Shown one piece after another: positions 17,864-25,943 of a DNA stretch of 64,000 nt (positions are counted from its first letter, which is position 1; every line of letters starts with the position of its first letter). This DNA is from Rheinheimera texasensis DSM 17496 (lineage in GTDB: Bacteria; Pseudomonadota; Gammaproteobacteria; Enterobacterales; Alteromonadaceae). A program made the translations under genes and the position numbers. The stretch lies in assembly GCF_000711985.1 (NCBI RefSeq), contig NZ_JONU01000008.1:186001-250000 (forward strand), in the 5' to 3' direction. Under the pieces are notes generated by a model, which saw nothing but the letters and a program-made list of their open reading frames with translations, had not been told where the DNA came from and searched no databases.

Positions 17864-18481
17864 ATGAAATTAGTTACCAAACTTGCTGCCGTAGCTGCCT
17901 TAGCAACTTCTGCACTGACTCAAGCTGCACCAATCACTGACGTTCAGGATTACAGCAACAACACCGCAACAGAGTTCTTTGTTGACGTTGATGCCAACAA
18001 ATACAACTCACCATATTATCGCGATCAAAATTCTGACTGGGGATGGATCCACAATGCCATCGCTGGTACTTTCAGCTCAATTAAGCTGCAGGTTTCTGCT
18101 TTTGACGTCGATTACTACGGTGTTCAATCATTCAGTGAGTGGGACCGCATCGAAGTTTTTGATGGCATCAGCTGGGTATCTTTAGGTTTACTGCAGGGTG
18201 CAACAGACGTTTGGGCGTTCACTGACTTTGATTTAACAGGTTACAGCTGGGCACAAACCCAGGTGAATAACGGTTTAAAAGTTCGCATGAATATTGACTT
18301 GCAGAACGAAGGTTGGATTGTAACGCTGGGTAAAGCGACTTTGTCACTGGATGGCGGTAACCAGCAGTGTGTACCTACTCCGGGCATCCCATGTACACCA
18401 AGCGTTTCAGCACCAGGTGTTGCAGGTCTGTTTGGTTTAGGCGCATTAGCAATGTTCCTGCGTCGTCGCGTTGGCGCATAA
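17864..18481 (+). CDS. secreted protein with PEP-CTERM-like sorting signal
   Basis: 205 residues. A signal peptide (MKLVTKLAAVAALATSALTQA-AP) is followed by a beta-rich domain with many aromatic and Asp/Asn residues. The tail is APG, a hydrophobic helix (VAGLFGLGALAMFL) and a basic end (RRRVGA). That tripartite tail is the layout of PEP-CTERM signals processed by exosortase in organisms that make exopolysaccharide, though APG replaces PEP. The domain is not recognised. GGAG lies 6 bases before the ATG. A sigma-54 promoter upstream and a strong terminator downstream make this a single-gene unit. Confidence 0.65.
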   Translation: MKLVTKLAAVAALATSALTQAAPITDVQDYSNNTATEFFVDVDANKYNSPYYRDQNSDWGWIHNAIAGTFSSIKLQVSAFDVDYYGVQSFSEWDRIEVFDGISWVSLGLLQGATDVWAFTDFDLTGYSWAQTQVNNGLKVRMNIDLQNEGWIVTLGKATLSLDGGNQQCVPTPGIPCTPSVSAPGVAGLFGLGALAMFLRRRVGA

Positions 18482-18502
18482 ATTTTTGCTCTGTTAAATG
18501 TT

Positions 18503-18532
18503 AAAAATCCCGGCGCTCAAGCCGGGATTTTT
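18503..18532. terminator. bidirectional rho-independent terminator
   Basis: AAATCCCGGC-GCTCAA-GCCGGGATTT flanked by A-runs and T-runs, between the PEP-CTERM-like gene (+) and rsmD (-). It can end both transcripts. Confidence 0.85.
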
Positions 18533-18535
18533 ATG

Positions 18536-19153
18536 TTATACCGGCTGAAACTGAAACAGCCGGTACGCCAGCTGACCGGCGATTTTATCTTTTAACAAGT
18601 GCCAGCTTGGTGGTAATTCGCTGATATCCAGTTCTTTTTCCGTCTCCAGATAAATCAGTGCGTCCGGTTTCAGCCAGCCGTTGCAAAGCAGCCTCGCGCA
18701 GGGCAATGCTAAATTTTGCCGAAAAGGCGGGTCAATAAATACCAAATCAAATTGCTGCAGCGCAGGCCCGGCCAACAACTGCATGGTGTCACTGTGTCGC
18801 ACTTCCGCATTAGAGCAGTTGAGTCGGGCCAGATTTTGTTTCAGCTGTAACGCGGCTTTTTGATCGCGTTCAACCAGCAAAGCGCTGTGGGCGTGACGCG
18901 ACAACGCTTCAAACGCCAGACTGCCGCTACCGCTGAAACAATCCAGCACCAGCCGGTCCCGGGTGTCGTGCATCAGCCAGTTAAATAAGGTTTCTTTGAC
19001 CCGGTCTGTGGTTGGTCTCAAGCCCTGCACATCCAATACCGGCAGTTTGCGACCGCGCCACTGGCCACTGATAATGCGGACTTCGCCGGGTTGTGCTGTC
19101 GGCGCCACAGGGGCTTTGCTGCGAGGCTGTGGGCTGGAGGATCGACTTTTCAT
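18536..19153 (-). CDS. rsmD: 16S rRNA guanine-N2 methyltransferase RsmD
   Basis: 205 residues. It methylates G966 (E. coli numbering) of 16S rRNA using SAM. Motifs: RIISGQWRGRKLPV, LRPTTDRVKETLFNWL, the SAM loop LDCFSGSGSLAFEALSR, VERDQKAA, and the catalytic DPPF in LVFIDPPF. The N-terminus has a 25-residue basic, Ser/Pro-rich extension. It is divergent from ftsY, the neighbour it has in many gammaproteobacteria. Confidence 0.92.
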   Translation of the reverse strand: MKSRSSSPQPRSKAPVAPTAQPGEVRIISGQWRGRKLPVLDVQGLRPTTDRVKETLFNWLMHDTRDRLVLDCFSGSGSLAFEALSRHAHSALLVERDQKAALQLKQNLARLNCSNAEVRHSDTMQLLAGPALQQFDLVFIDPPFRQNLALPCARLLCNGWLKPDALIYLETEKELDISELPPSWHLLKDKIAGQLAYRLFQFQPV

Positions 19154-19233
19154 CAGGGTTTATGCACTTTGAATAAAGGTGTTACTATAAGCGGCGATTT
19201 TACCGCAGTTTCGACAATCTGACAGCGAACCTT

Positions 19234-20532
19234 ATGACTAAACCGAATAAACTGTTTTCCTGGCTGGGTTTTGGCAAAAAAGATCCGGCCCCGGCTACGC
19301 CTGAAGTGGTGGCGGATACTTCTGCTATACAGACTCCGGCCACGCCAGCACCAGCTACATCAGAATCAACGGCCATGCCGGCATCCGCTGTGCAGCAGCC
19401 GGAAACAACCATAGCCACCCCTATGTTACCCGAAGAGACTGTTGCAGCTTGTACAGCAGCGCCGGTAGAACCAGTCGAGACAGCTTCTGCTCACGCTGCA
19501 ACTACCGCAGTTGTCAAAGCGAACGACAGCATAGTGACTGTAAATGCAGAGCCAGAGCCACAGCCTGCACTTGTTGTTGCCGCACCAGTCACCGAAGAAA
19601 CCAGCAAAAAACCAGGCTTTTTTGCCCGGCTGAAACAAGGTCTGGCCAAGACCAGTCAGAATTTGGGTTCAGGTCTCGCCAGTTTGTTCCTCGGCAAAAA
19701 AATCGATGATGAGTTGTATGAAGAGCTGGAAACCCAGTTGCTGCTGGCGGATGTTGGCGTGGAAACCACACAGAAACTGATCAAGCAACTGGTGGCGGAT
19801 GCCAACCGGCGCGAATTAAAAGACGCCGAAGCCCTGTACGAAAAGCTGCAGGACGAAATGGCGTTATTGTTGGATAAAGTCGAACAACCGCTGCAAATCG
19901 ACAGCAGTACTGGCCCTTATGTCATCCTGATGGTTGGCGTCAACGGCGTCGGCAAAACCACCACAATCGGTAAACTGGCGCAGCAATTTAAGCAGCAGGG
20001 CAAATCTGTGATGCTGGCGGCCGGCGATACCTTCCGCGCGGCGGCGGTCGAGCAACTGCAGGTCTGGGGAGAGCGCAACGACATTCCGGTGATAGCCCAG
20101 CACAGTGGTGCCGACAGTGCCTCAGTGATTTTTGATGCCTACCAGGCCGCCAAAGCGCGCAAAATCGATGTGTTAATTGCCGATACCGCCGGCCGACTGC
20201 AGAACAAAGCCCATCTGATGGAAGAGCTGAAAAAAATTGTCCGGGTGATGAAGAAAATCGACGGTGCCGCACCACATGAAGTGATGTTGACGCTGGACGC
20301 CGGCACCGGTCAGAATGCACTGAGTCAGGCCAAACTGTTCCACGAAGCGGTGCAACTGACCGGCATTACACTGACCAAGCTGGATGGGACCGCCAAAGGC
20401 GGGGTGATTTTTGCTATTGCTGACCAGTTCAGTTTGCCGATCCGCTATATCGGCGTTGGCGAAGGCATTGACGATTTACGCGTATTCCATAGTAAAGACT
20501 TTATTCGCGCGCTGTTTAACAGGGAATTTTGA
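19234..20532 (+). CDS. ftsY: signal recognition particle receptor FtsY
   Basis: 432 residues. The N-terminal 125 residues form the acidic, Ala/Thr/Pro-rich A domain typical of gammaproteobacterial FtsY. The NG domain follows: LLLADVGVETTQKLIKQL, P-loop GVNGVGKTTTIGKLA, GDTFRAAAVEQLQVWGER, DTAGRLQNK, TLDAGTGQNA, TKLDGTAKGG and GVGEGIDDLR. It docks ribosome-bound SRP at the membrane and hydrolyses GTP. It is the first gene of ftsY-ftsE-ftsX, with ftsE starting 3 bases after its stop. Confidence 0.97.
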   Translation: MTKPNKLFSWLGFGKKDPAPATPEVVADTSAIQTPATPAPATSESTAMPASAVQQPETTIATPMLPEETVAACTAAPVEPVETASAHAATTAVVKANDSIVTVNAEPEPQPALVVAAPVTEETSKKPGFFARLKQGLAKTSQNLGSGLASLFLGKKIDDELYEELETQLLLADVGVETTQKLIKQLVADANRRELKDAEALYEKLQDEMALLLDKVEQPLQIDSSTGPYVILMVGVNGVGKTTTIGKLAQQFKQQGKSVMLAAGDTFRAAAVEQLQVWGERNDIPVIAQHSGADSASVIFDAYQAAKARKIDVLIADTAGRLQNKAHLMEELKKIVRVMKKIDGAAPHEVMLTLDAGTGQNALSQAKLFHEAVQLTGITLTKLDGTAKGGVIFAIADQFSLPIRYIGVGEGIDDLRVFHSKDFIRALFNREF

Positions 20533-20534
20533 GC

Positions 20535-21218
20535 ATGCTTCGATTTGAGCTGGTGAGCAAAAGCTATCCAGGCGGTTTTGTCGCGCTGGACCGGGTCAGT
20601 TTTGAACTGCAAAAAGGCGAAATGGCTTTTTTGACCGGTCATTCCGGTGCCGGTAAAAGCACTATGCTCAAGCTCATCAGCCTGATCGAACGGCCTTCGG
20701 CCGGCCGCGTTGTGATCAACGGCATTGATTTATCTGGCATCAGATCCGGTCAAATTCCTTATGTGCGGCGTGATATAGGTATGATTTTTCAGGATCACCG
20801 CCTGCTGATGAATCACACTGTATTTGATAACGTCGCATTGCCGCTGGTCATCGAAGGCTTTACCGGGCGTGATATGGCAAGACGGGTGCATGCCGCGCTG
20901 GATCAGGTTGGATTGCTCGACAAAGCCCGCTGTTTGCCGGCGACCTTGTCTGGCGGTGAAGCGCAGCGCGTTGGCATAGCCAGAGCTGTCGTCAACAAAC
21001 CACCATTGCTATTGGCTGATGAACCAACCGGTAACCTGGACCCTGATTTGTCGAAAGATATCATGCGGGTATTTGAAGCTTTTAATCAGGCTGGTGTGTC
21101 GGTGCTGGTGGCGAGCCACGACCTGGGCCTGATTGCGCGGATGCGCTATCGCACTATGACGCTCAAAAGCGGCAAAATGATCAACGATGGCCTGCTGCAC
21201 AGCGAGGATGCCGAATGA
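20535..21218 (+). CDS. ftsE: cell division ATP-binding protein FtsE
   Basis: 227 residues, an ABC ATPase. Walker A GHSGAGKST, Q-loop IFQDHRLL, signature LSGGEAQRVGIARA, Walker B LLLADEPTGNLDP, switch His in VASHD. With FtsX it drives activation of periplasmic amidases through EnvC, whose gene is also in this window (25944-27104). The ATG at 20535 is preferred over the TTG at 20529, which overlaps the ftsY stop. Confidence 0.97.
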   Translation: MLRFELVSKSYPGGFVALDRVSFELQKGEMAFLTGHSGAGKSTMLKLISLIERPSAGRVVINGIDLSGIRSGQIPYVRRDIGMIFQDHRLLMNHTVFDNVALPLVIEGFTGRDMARRVHAALDQVGLLDKARCLPATLSGGEAQRVGIARAVVNKPPLLLADEPTGNLDPDLSKDIMRVFEAFNQAGVSVLVASHDLGLIARMRYRTMTLKSGKMINDGLLHSEDAE

Positions 21219-22189
21219 GTATTCTGTTTAATGGCCGCGCCAGCGGTGCCAGTGACAGTGCGCCGGGTCTGGTGCAAAGATTTCTGATGGGCATTGTCGG
21301 CCATCTGCGTCAGGCAGTCTCCAGCCTTGGAGAGCTGTGGCGCAGCCCGGTCTGGACCTTCGTTACTATCGCAGTCCTGGGTATCAGTATGACGTTGCCG
21401 GCCACTTTGCATGTATTGGTGAAAAACTTACAGCAAGTCAGCAGTAGTTATGACCAGTCATTTGAGATCAGTTTGTTTCTGAAAAACGATATTACAGAAA
21501 CCGATATCGCTACGTTGGTGACGCTGCTGCAGGGCGATAAAGAAGTCGCCAAAGTCCGGTTGATTGATAAAACTGCCGCCATGGCTGAATTTAAACAGGA
21601 ATCCGGCTTTGGCGAAGCCATTAGTTTCCTTGAGCAGAATCCGTTACCGGACGTGTTGCTGGTGACGCCGGCGCAAAGCCAGCCCGCTGCTGCCGAAGCG
21701 CTGTTAAACAAGCTGCAAAAAGAACGGTTTGTCGAACTTGCCAAGTTGGATATCAGCTGGCTGGAACGGCTGGCTGCTATAATGTCGCTGGTACAGCAAG
21801 TGGTTTACACCATCGCCGCTTTGTTACTCTGCGGCGCTTTGCTGGTGATTGGTAACACCATTCGTTTGCTCATCATGGACAAAAAAGCTGAGATTGAAGT
21901 GATGAAACTGGTCGGGGCCACTGACAGTTTTATTCAGCGGCCGTTTTTATACACTGGCATCTGGCTCGGTGTTTTTGGTGGTTTTCTGGCTTTTCTGGTG
22001 ATTGAACTGATGTTGTACTGGCTGCGGGGCGCTATTGCCAATGTGACGCAGCTGTACCAAAGTGGTTTTGTCCTGAATGTGCTGACTTTACAGGAATTTG
22101 GCATGTTGATGGCGATTGCGGTCAGTCTTGGGCTGGTCGGGTCTTATCTCGCCGTGCGCAGTCACATTAAAGCGATAGAACCCAGCTAG
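21215..22189 (+). CDS. ftsX: cell division protein FtsX
   Basis: 324 residues, four membrane helices (first at about 45-65, last three after about 190) and a periplasmic loop (about 68-190) that binds EnvC. Conserved: VWTFVTIAVLGISMTLPATLHVL, NTIRLLIMDKKAEIEVMKLVGATDSFIQRPFLYTG. The ATG overlaps the ftsE stop (ATGA), so they are translationally coupled. In E. coli rpoH follows directly; here an opposing HDOD gene sits between. Confidence 0.96.
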   Translation: MSILFNGRASGASDSAPGLVQRFLMGIVGHLRQAVSSLGELWRSPVWTFVTIAVLGISMTLPATLHVLVKNLQQVSSSYDQSFEISLFLKNDITETDIATLVTLLQGDKEVAKVRLIDKTAAMAEFKQESGFGEAISFLEQNPLPDVLLVTPAQSQPAAAEALLNKLQKERFVELAKLDISWLERLAAIMSLVQQVVYTIAALLLCGALLVIGNTIRLLIMDKKAEIEVMKLVGATDSFIQRPFLYTGIWLGVFGGFLAFLVIELMLYWLRGAIANVTQLYQSGFVLNVLTLQEFGMLMAIAVSLGLVGSYLAVRSHIKAIEPS

Positions 22190-22227
22190 AGCGCTGCCAG
22201 CCAGCGCACTGATGCTGATCCAGGCTG

Positions 22228-23451
22228 TCAGTCGACGGCCGCTTCCTGCATCAGACCATGTGCCCAGCTGACCGCGTCCAGATAGGTCATGCTGAGATCC
22301 CGCGCTTTACCGAACAGCTGAGTCGTTAACTGCTGCTGTAAACCCCACTCGCCATCCTCAAACGCTTTGGTTAACTGCAGATATAGCCCAAGGCGGCCCT
22401 GGTGTTCCAGCAAAGCGGCTTTGATTTCCGGCAGTATCGGTAAATCATCCAAAAGTTGTTGTAATGGCTGTTCCAGCAGCGCATCGACCAGCGAGAATAA
22501 ACCAGTCAGGAAGGCTGCCGGCGGATTGTCCGCATCGCCCATCAGAGACGCCAGCTGGTCACAAAACCGTGCCCGCACTATCGACATATGCAGCAATTCA
22601 CTGGGCCCGTCTTCTTTCAGATTAGCCAGCGCCAGCAGGGCAATAAATTTTTTCAGCTCACCTTCGCCCATATACACCATGGCGTGCTTTAACGAGCCAA
22701 TCGGCTGCTCGCGGGCAAAGCTGGCGCTATTCACAAATCGCAGCAATTTATACGACAAACCAAGATCGCGTTCGACAATGGCCGTCAGCTTTTCAAAATC
22801 GAGCCGCAAGGCGCTGGATTCAGCAATCAACAGCAGCAGATTTAATTTACTGCTGGCGATTTTTTTATGTTTCAGCATCTCAGGCCGGGCGAAGAAATAG
22901 CCCTGAAACAACGTAAAGCCGAGTTGTTTCAGCTTTTCGTATTCGGTCTGGGTTTCGACTTTTTCGGCCAGCAAAGTGACGGGGTGATGTTTGACGCGCG
23001 ACACATATTTACTGATCTGCAGGATATTAAACTGCCGCACGTCCACTTTAATAAAGCTGATATAAGGCAGGAAAATATCCCATTTCGGATCAAAGTCGTG
23101 GTCGTCCAGCGCCAGCTTATAGCCCATGCGGTGTAGTTCGCGGCAGGCAGTCAGCAGCTCCATACTGATCGGCACAGTTTCCAGCACTTCAATCACCATA
23201 CTGTGAGGATTAATTGAAGTCGGGAAGTGGTGAATGAGCGTATCGGCGGAGAAATTGATAAAAGCCTGATGGCCACCGGTGATTTTTTCTACGCCCATCA
23301 GCAGGTGATGTTCAGTGATCAGCTTTGAGGTGGCTTCGTCGGCATTGATATTAGGAAAACTGTTTTGCACCCCATCACGGAATAACAGTTCATAACCAAA
23401 TAGGTTTTTATGCTGATCAAAAATCGGCTGGCGTGCCAGGTAACAATACAT
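22228..23451 (-). CDS. EAL-like/HDOD signalling protein (YuxH/CdgJ type)
   Basis: 407 residues. The N-terminal EAL-like domain (about 1-205) has ARQPIFDQHKNLFGYELLFRDG in place of the catalytic ExLxR, and LDDHDF, IKVDV and LAEKVET; several EAL metal ligands are altered, so c-di-GMP hydrolysis is unlikely. The C-terminal HDOD domain (about 210-400) has VERDLGLSYKLLRFVNSASF and IGSLKHAMVYMGEGELKKFIAL. Relatives such as Vibrio CdgJ affect motility. AGGAG lies 6 bases before the ATG. Its position between ftsX and rpoH, on the opposite strand, looks like an insertion into an otherwise conserved cluster. Confidence 0.85.
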   Translation of the reverse strand: MYCYLARQPIFDQHKNLFGYELLFRDGVQNSFPNINADEATSKLITEHHLLMGVEKITGGHQAFINFSADTLIHHFPTSINPHSMVIEVLETVPISMELLTACRELHRMGYKLALDDHDFDPKWDIFLPYISFIKVDVRQFNILQISKYVSRVKHHPVTLLAEKVETQTEYEKLKQLGFTLFQGYFFARPEMLKHKKIASSKLNLLLLIAESSALRLDFEKLTAIVERDLGLSYKLLRFVNSASFAREQPIGSLKHAMVYMGEGELKKFIALLALANLKEDGPSELLHMSIVRARFCDQLASLMGDADNPPAAFLTGLFSLVDALLEQPLQQLLDDLPILPEIKAALLEHQGRLGLYLQLTKAFEDGEWGLQQQLTTQLFGKARDLSMTYLDAVSWAHGLMQEAAVD

Positions 23452-23581
23452 CGACTACTCCTGAACCAAGGGCCAGATAAGGCCGTAAAAGCGCTGGTAT
23501 GCAGGTCTGGCTGTGCCAACGTCCGATGTTTATATAGTGGACCAGACTTCTGTTGAGATACTTTGAGCATATCGGAAAAAC

Positions 23582-23630
23582 GAACTTTGTCTTATGAAGA
23601 TATATTCTCAAATCCACTTTTTAATACAAT
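23582..23630 (+). promoter_or_regulatory. candidate rpoH promoter elements
   Basis: TACAAT (23625-23630) is a good -10 hexamer without a clear -35. Just upstream GAACTT (23582-23587) and TCTCAAAT (from 23606) resemble sigma-E boxes, but with an 18-base spacer, longer than usual. Either would start transcription before the CIRCE at 23659. Pattern match only. Confidence 0.3.
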
Positions 23631-23658
23631 TTGGTTCTTAAAAACGCGGGAACCGCCA

Positions 23659-23685
23659 TTAGCACTCTCTGTCAAAGAGTGCTAA
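23659..23685 (+). promoter_or_regulatory. perfect CIRCE element (HrcA operator) upstream of rpoH
   Basis: TTAGCACTC - 9 bases (TCTGTCAAA) - GAGTGCTAA, with all 18 arm bases matching the CIRCE consensus. It ends 37 bases before the rpoH ATG, in the predicted leader just downstream of a TACAAT box, where HrcA binding would block transcription. hrcA is not in this window. Confidence 0.93.
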
Positions 23686-23722
23686 CATGAGTCCACTTTC
23701 ACATCTCCACAGGAGTTTGTTC

Positions 23723-24577
23723 ATGACCAAAGCGAATCAATTGATGACATTGTCAGTCGCAGGCAGCGGTAGCCTCGAGGCTTATACCCACGCTGTCAGT
23801 ACTATTCCGATGCTGTCGGCTGAAGAGGAACGCGCTCTGGCTGAACGTCTGCAGCAACACGGTGACCTGGAAGCGGCCCGTCAGCTGATTATGTCGCATT
23901 TACGTTTTGTCGTGCATATCGCCCGTAGCTATTCAGGTTACGGTTTACCGATTGGTGACCTGGTACAGGAAGGCAACATCGGCCTGATGAAAGCGGTGAA
24001 ACGCTTTGATCCGTCAGTCGGTGTGCGTCTGGTGTCTTTCGCTGTGCACTGGATCAAAGCTGAAATTCATGAGTTTGTGCTGAAAAACTGGCGCATTGTT
24101 AAAGTTGCGACCACTAAAGCCCAACGCAAACTGTTTTTTAATCTGCGTAAATCGAAGAAAAACCTTGGCTGGTTCAGCCAGGATGAAGTGAAAAACGTCG
24201 CGGAGTCTTTGGGCGTACCAGAGTATGAAGTGCGGGAAATGGAAGCACGGATGAGCAACCATGACCTGGCCTTTGATGCACAGGACGATGATGACGACAA
24301 CAATTTCAGCGCGCCGGTGTATTTCCTCGATGATAAAAACTCAGATTTGGCGAACAACTTTGAAGAAGATCAAAGTGAAGGCGCGGCTTTAGAGCGGCTG
24401 CAAGCGGCAGTGCGCACGCTAGACGAGCGCAGCCAGGACATTATTCGGGCCCGCTGGCTCGACAATGAAAAACTGACGCTGCAGGAACTGGCTGATCGTT
24501 ATCAGGTATCTGCTGAACGAGTCCGTCAGCTGGAAAAAAATGCGATGAAAAAACTGCACGCCGCTATGGTTGCCTGA
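23723..24577 (+). CDS. rpoH: RNA polymerase heat-shock sigma factor RpoH (sigma-32)
   Basis: 284 residues. Region 1.2 ([24 protein letters not shown]), region 2 ([81 protein letters not shown]), the RpoH box, and region 4 ([28 protein letters not shown]) are all present. Directs transcription of chaperone and protease genes. The ATG at 23723 has AGGAG upstream; the ATG at 23687 overlaps the CIRCE edge and is less likely. The CIRCE implies HrcA control in addition to the usual RpoH regulation. Confidence 0.96.
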   Translation: MTKANQLMTLSVAGSGSLEAYTHAVSTIPMLSAEEERALAERLQQHGDLEAARQLIMSHLRFVVHIARSYSGYGLPIGDLVQEGNIGLMKAVKRFDPSVGVRLVSFAVHWIKAEIHEFVLKNWRIVKVATTKAQRKLFFNLRKSKKNLGWFSQDEVKNVAESLGVPEYEVREMEARMSNHDLAFDAQDDDDDNNFSAPVYFLDDKNSDLANNFEEDQSEGAALERLQAAVRTLDERSQDIIRARWLDNEKLTLQELADRYQVSAERVRQLEKNAMKKLHAAMVA

Positions 24578-24591
24578 TTTTTCCTGCTGCT

Positions 24592-24625
24592 AAAAAAATG
24601 CCAGAGCTTGCTCTGGCATTTTTTT
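24592..24625 (+). terminator. rpoH terminator
   Basis: AATGCCAGAGC-TT-GCTCTGGCATT followed by seven T, 14 bases after the rpoH stop. The leading A-run makes it usable from the other strand too. Confidence 0.88.
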
Positions 24626-24784
24626 ATGTCCATGGAAGGACGGTATGGTGAAGCAGGGCTTTCGAAACGCCAACAGTTTAGCGTTTCGCCTAATGAACGC
24701 CATTCGTTCTGCGAATGGCAAATGCAGGTACTGGGTACCACGTACGTGGTACCCAGAGCTTTTTCGGCGATGTCGATGGAAGGA
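24626..24784. repeat. hairpin-rich intergenic mosaic with flanking direct repeats
   Basis: ATGTC[C/G]ATGGAAGGA occurs at 24626-24640 and 24770-24784 (14 of 15 identical). Between them are three separate inverted repeats: CGAAACGC/GCGTTTCG (24663-24688), GCCATTCG/CGAATGGC (24699-24719) and a perfect 26-bp palindrome with half-site CTGGGTACCACGT (24731-24756). No convincing gene is present. The layout resembles a bacterial interspersed mosaic element; a copy elsewhere in the genome would prove it. Confidence 0.5.
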
Positions 24785-24789
24785 TTCGT

Positions 24790-25905
24790 CTATCGAAATA
24801 ACAGCGGTACTGGTGCTACGGCAACCGGCACTTCGGCCGGCTGCGGGTAAAAACGCCGCCATTCAGGCTCCACGACCGGCGCAGCGGCAGGTGTGTCAAA
24901 ACCCGGCAAATGTGGCAGATAAGGCGGATGCCAGGGGATAAGCTCAGGAATAGGCTCAACAATCTCGCTGACGACAGCCGGTGGCTCCGTGGTTACCCGA
25001 TCTGTGGTTACTTGCTCTGTGGTCACCGGCTCTGGAACTTTGGCCACTATGCTGGTTGTTTGCGCCGCTGTTGATGTGGCGGCTGGTTTTGTTTTCACCG
25101 GCTGTGGTTTGGCGCTACTTGCTGTATTGGCAATCAACTGCGCTGGTACGGCCGGTAAATCCAGTAATGCCGACGCCGGCACCACTTTGATACCTTGCTG
25201 TGCCAGACGTGGTAAATTCTTCTTCAGATAACGATATGTTTCCGGATACGGATGACCAATAGCCACGGCATGGCCGTGCAGTTTGGCCAGCTGGATAAGC
25301 TGGTTAAACTGGCGGTCCAGCGCTTTGTAGGATTTGTCGTTATCAAGAAAAACATCGCGGCTACGGGTTTTCACGCCATGTTTTTGCGTCACAGCGGCTA
25401 CGACACTTTTGCCGGTGGTTTTACTGTCAATAAAATACATGCCCCGAGCTGCCACGACTTGCATGACCCAATCCATTTGCTCAGGCAATGAGGTGTAAAG
25501 GCTACCCATATGGTTATTGACGCCGATAGCCTGTGGCACACTATCCAGCGCTTTATTCAGCGCTTGCTGGACCTGTTGTTTATTCATTGGCCGGCGCAGT
25601 GCACCTTTGCCCAGCAAATGGTTTTGCGCGACGGCTTCCATTGGCATATGCAACATGATTTCTTTGCCATGCTGGCGGGCGAGGGCAATCATGTCATGGC
25701 CGTTTGGCGTAAATGGCATGACAGCGACAGTCAGGGCGTATGGCAGCCGGATAATGTCCGGGTCGACTTTCTGATAGCCGATATCGTCGATAATGATCGC
25801 GACCTGCGGCGGCAGGGATTGCGCCTGCACTGGCAGCGACAAGCAACATATAACTGAGAAAAGCTGGAAAATACGCACGCTGGAATGATTCACTGATCTT
25901 GGCAA
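24790..25905 (-). CDS. yibQ: divergent polysaccharide deacetylase family protein (YibQ-like)
   Basis: About 371 residues. A signal peptide (VICCLSLPVQAQS) is followed by the YibQ/DUF610 domain (about 33-255): VAIIIDDIGYQ, LTVAVMPFTPNG, MLHMPMEA, GVNNHMGS, FIDSKTTGKSV, AIGHPYPETYRYL. The last 110 residues are a low-complexity Pro/Thr/Val tail. The family has a deacetylase-like fold and is linked by position to EnvC. No ATG is available at the N-terminus; TTG 25905 or GTG 25893/25878 may serve. It is the third gene of gpmI-envC-yibQ. The tail ends at the hairpin mosaic. Confidence 0.85.
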   Translation of the reverse strand: MPRSVNHSSVRIFQLFSVICCLSLPVQAQSLPPQVAIIIDDIGYQKVDPDIIRLPYALTVAVMPFTPNGHDMIALARQHGKEIMLHMPMEAVAQNHLLGKGALRRPMNKQQVQQALNKALDSVPQAIGVNNHMGSLYTSLPEQMDWVMQVVAARGMYFIDSKTTGKSVVAAVTQKHGVKTRSRDVFLDNDKSYKALDRQFNQLIQLAKLHGHAVAIGHPYPETYRYLKKNLPRLAQQGIKVVPASALLDLPAVPAQLIANTASSAKPQPVKTKPAATSTAAQTTSIVAKVPEPVTTEQVTTDRVTTEPPAVVSEIVEPIPELIPWHPPYLPHLPGFDTPAAAPVVEPEWRRFYPQPAEVPVAVAPVPLLFR

Positions 25906-25943
25906 AGCGCCGGCTGAATTTCAGGCCGGCATTATGCCTGTTG

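Noticed and set aside
24608-24850. 80-codon frame on the + strand after rpoH
   Set aside because: It runs through the rpoH terminator, the hairpin mosaic and the antisense end of yibQ; its repeated MSMEG comes from the direct repeat, not from a protein.
25912-25936. Hairpin between yibQ and envC as a terminator
   Set aside because: The GCCGGC stem pairs but has no T-run on the minus strand, so it may only be a processing or pausing site.
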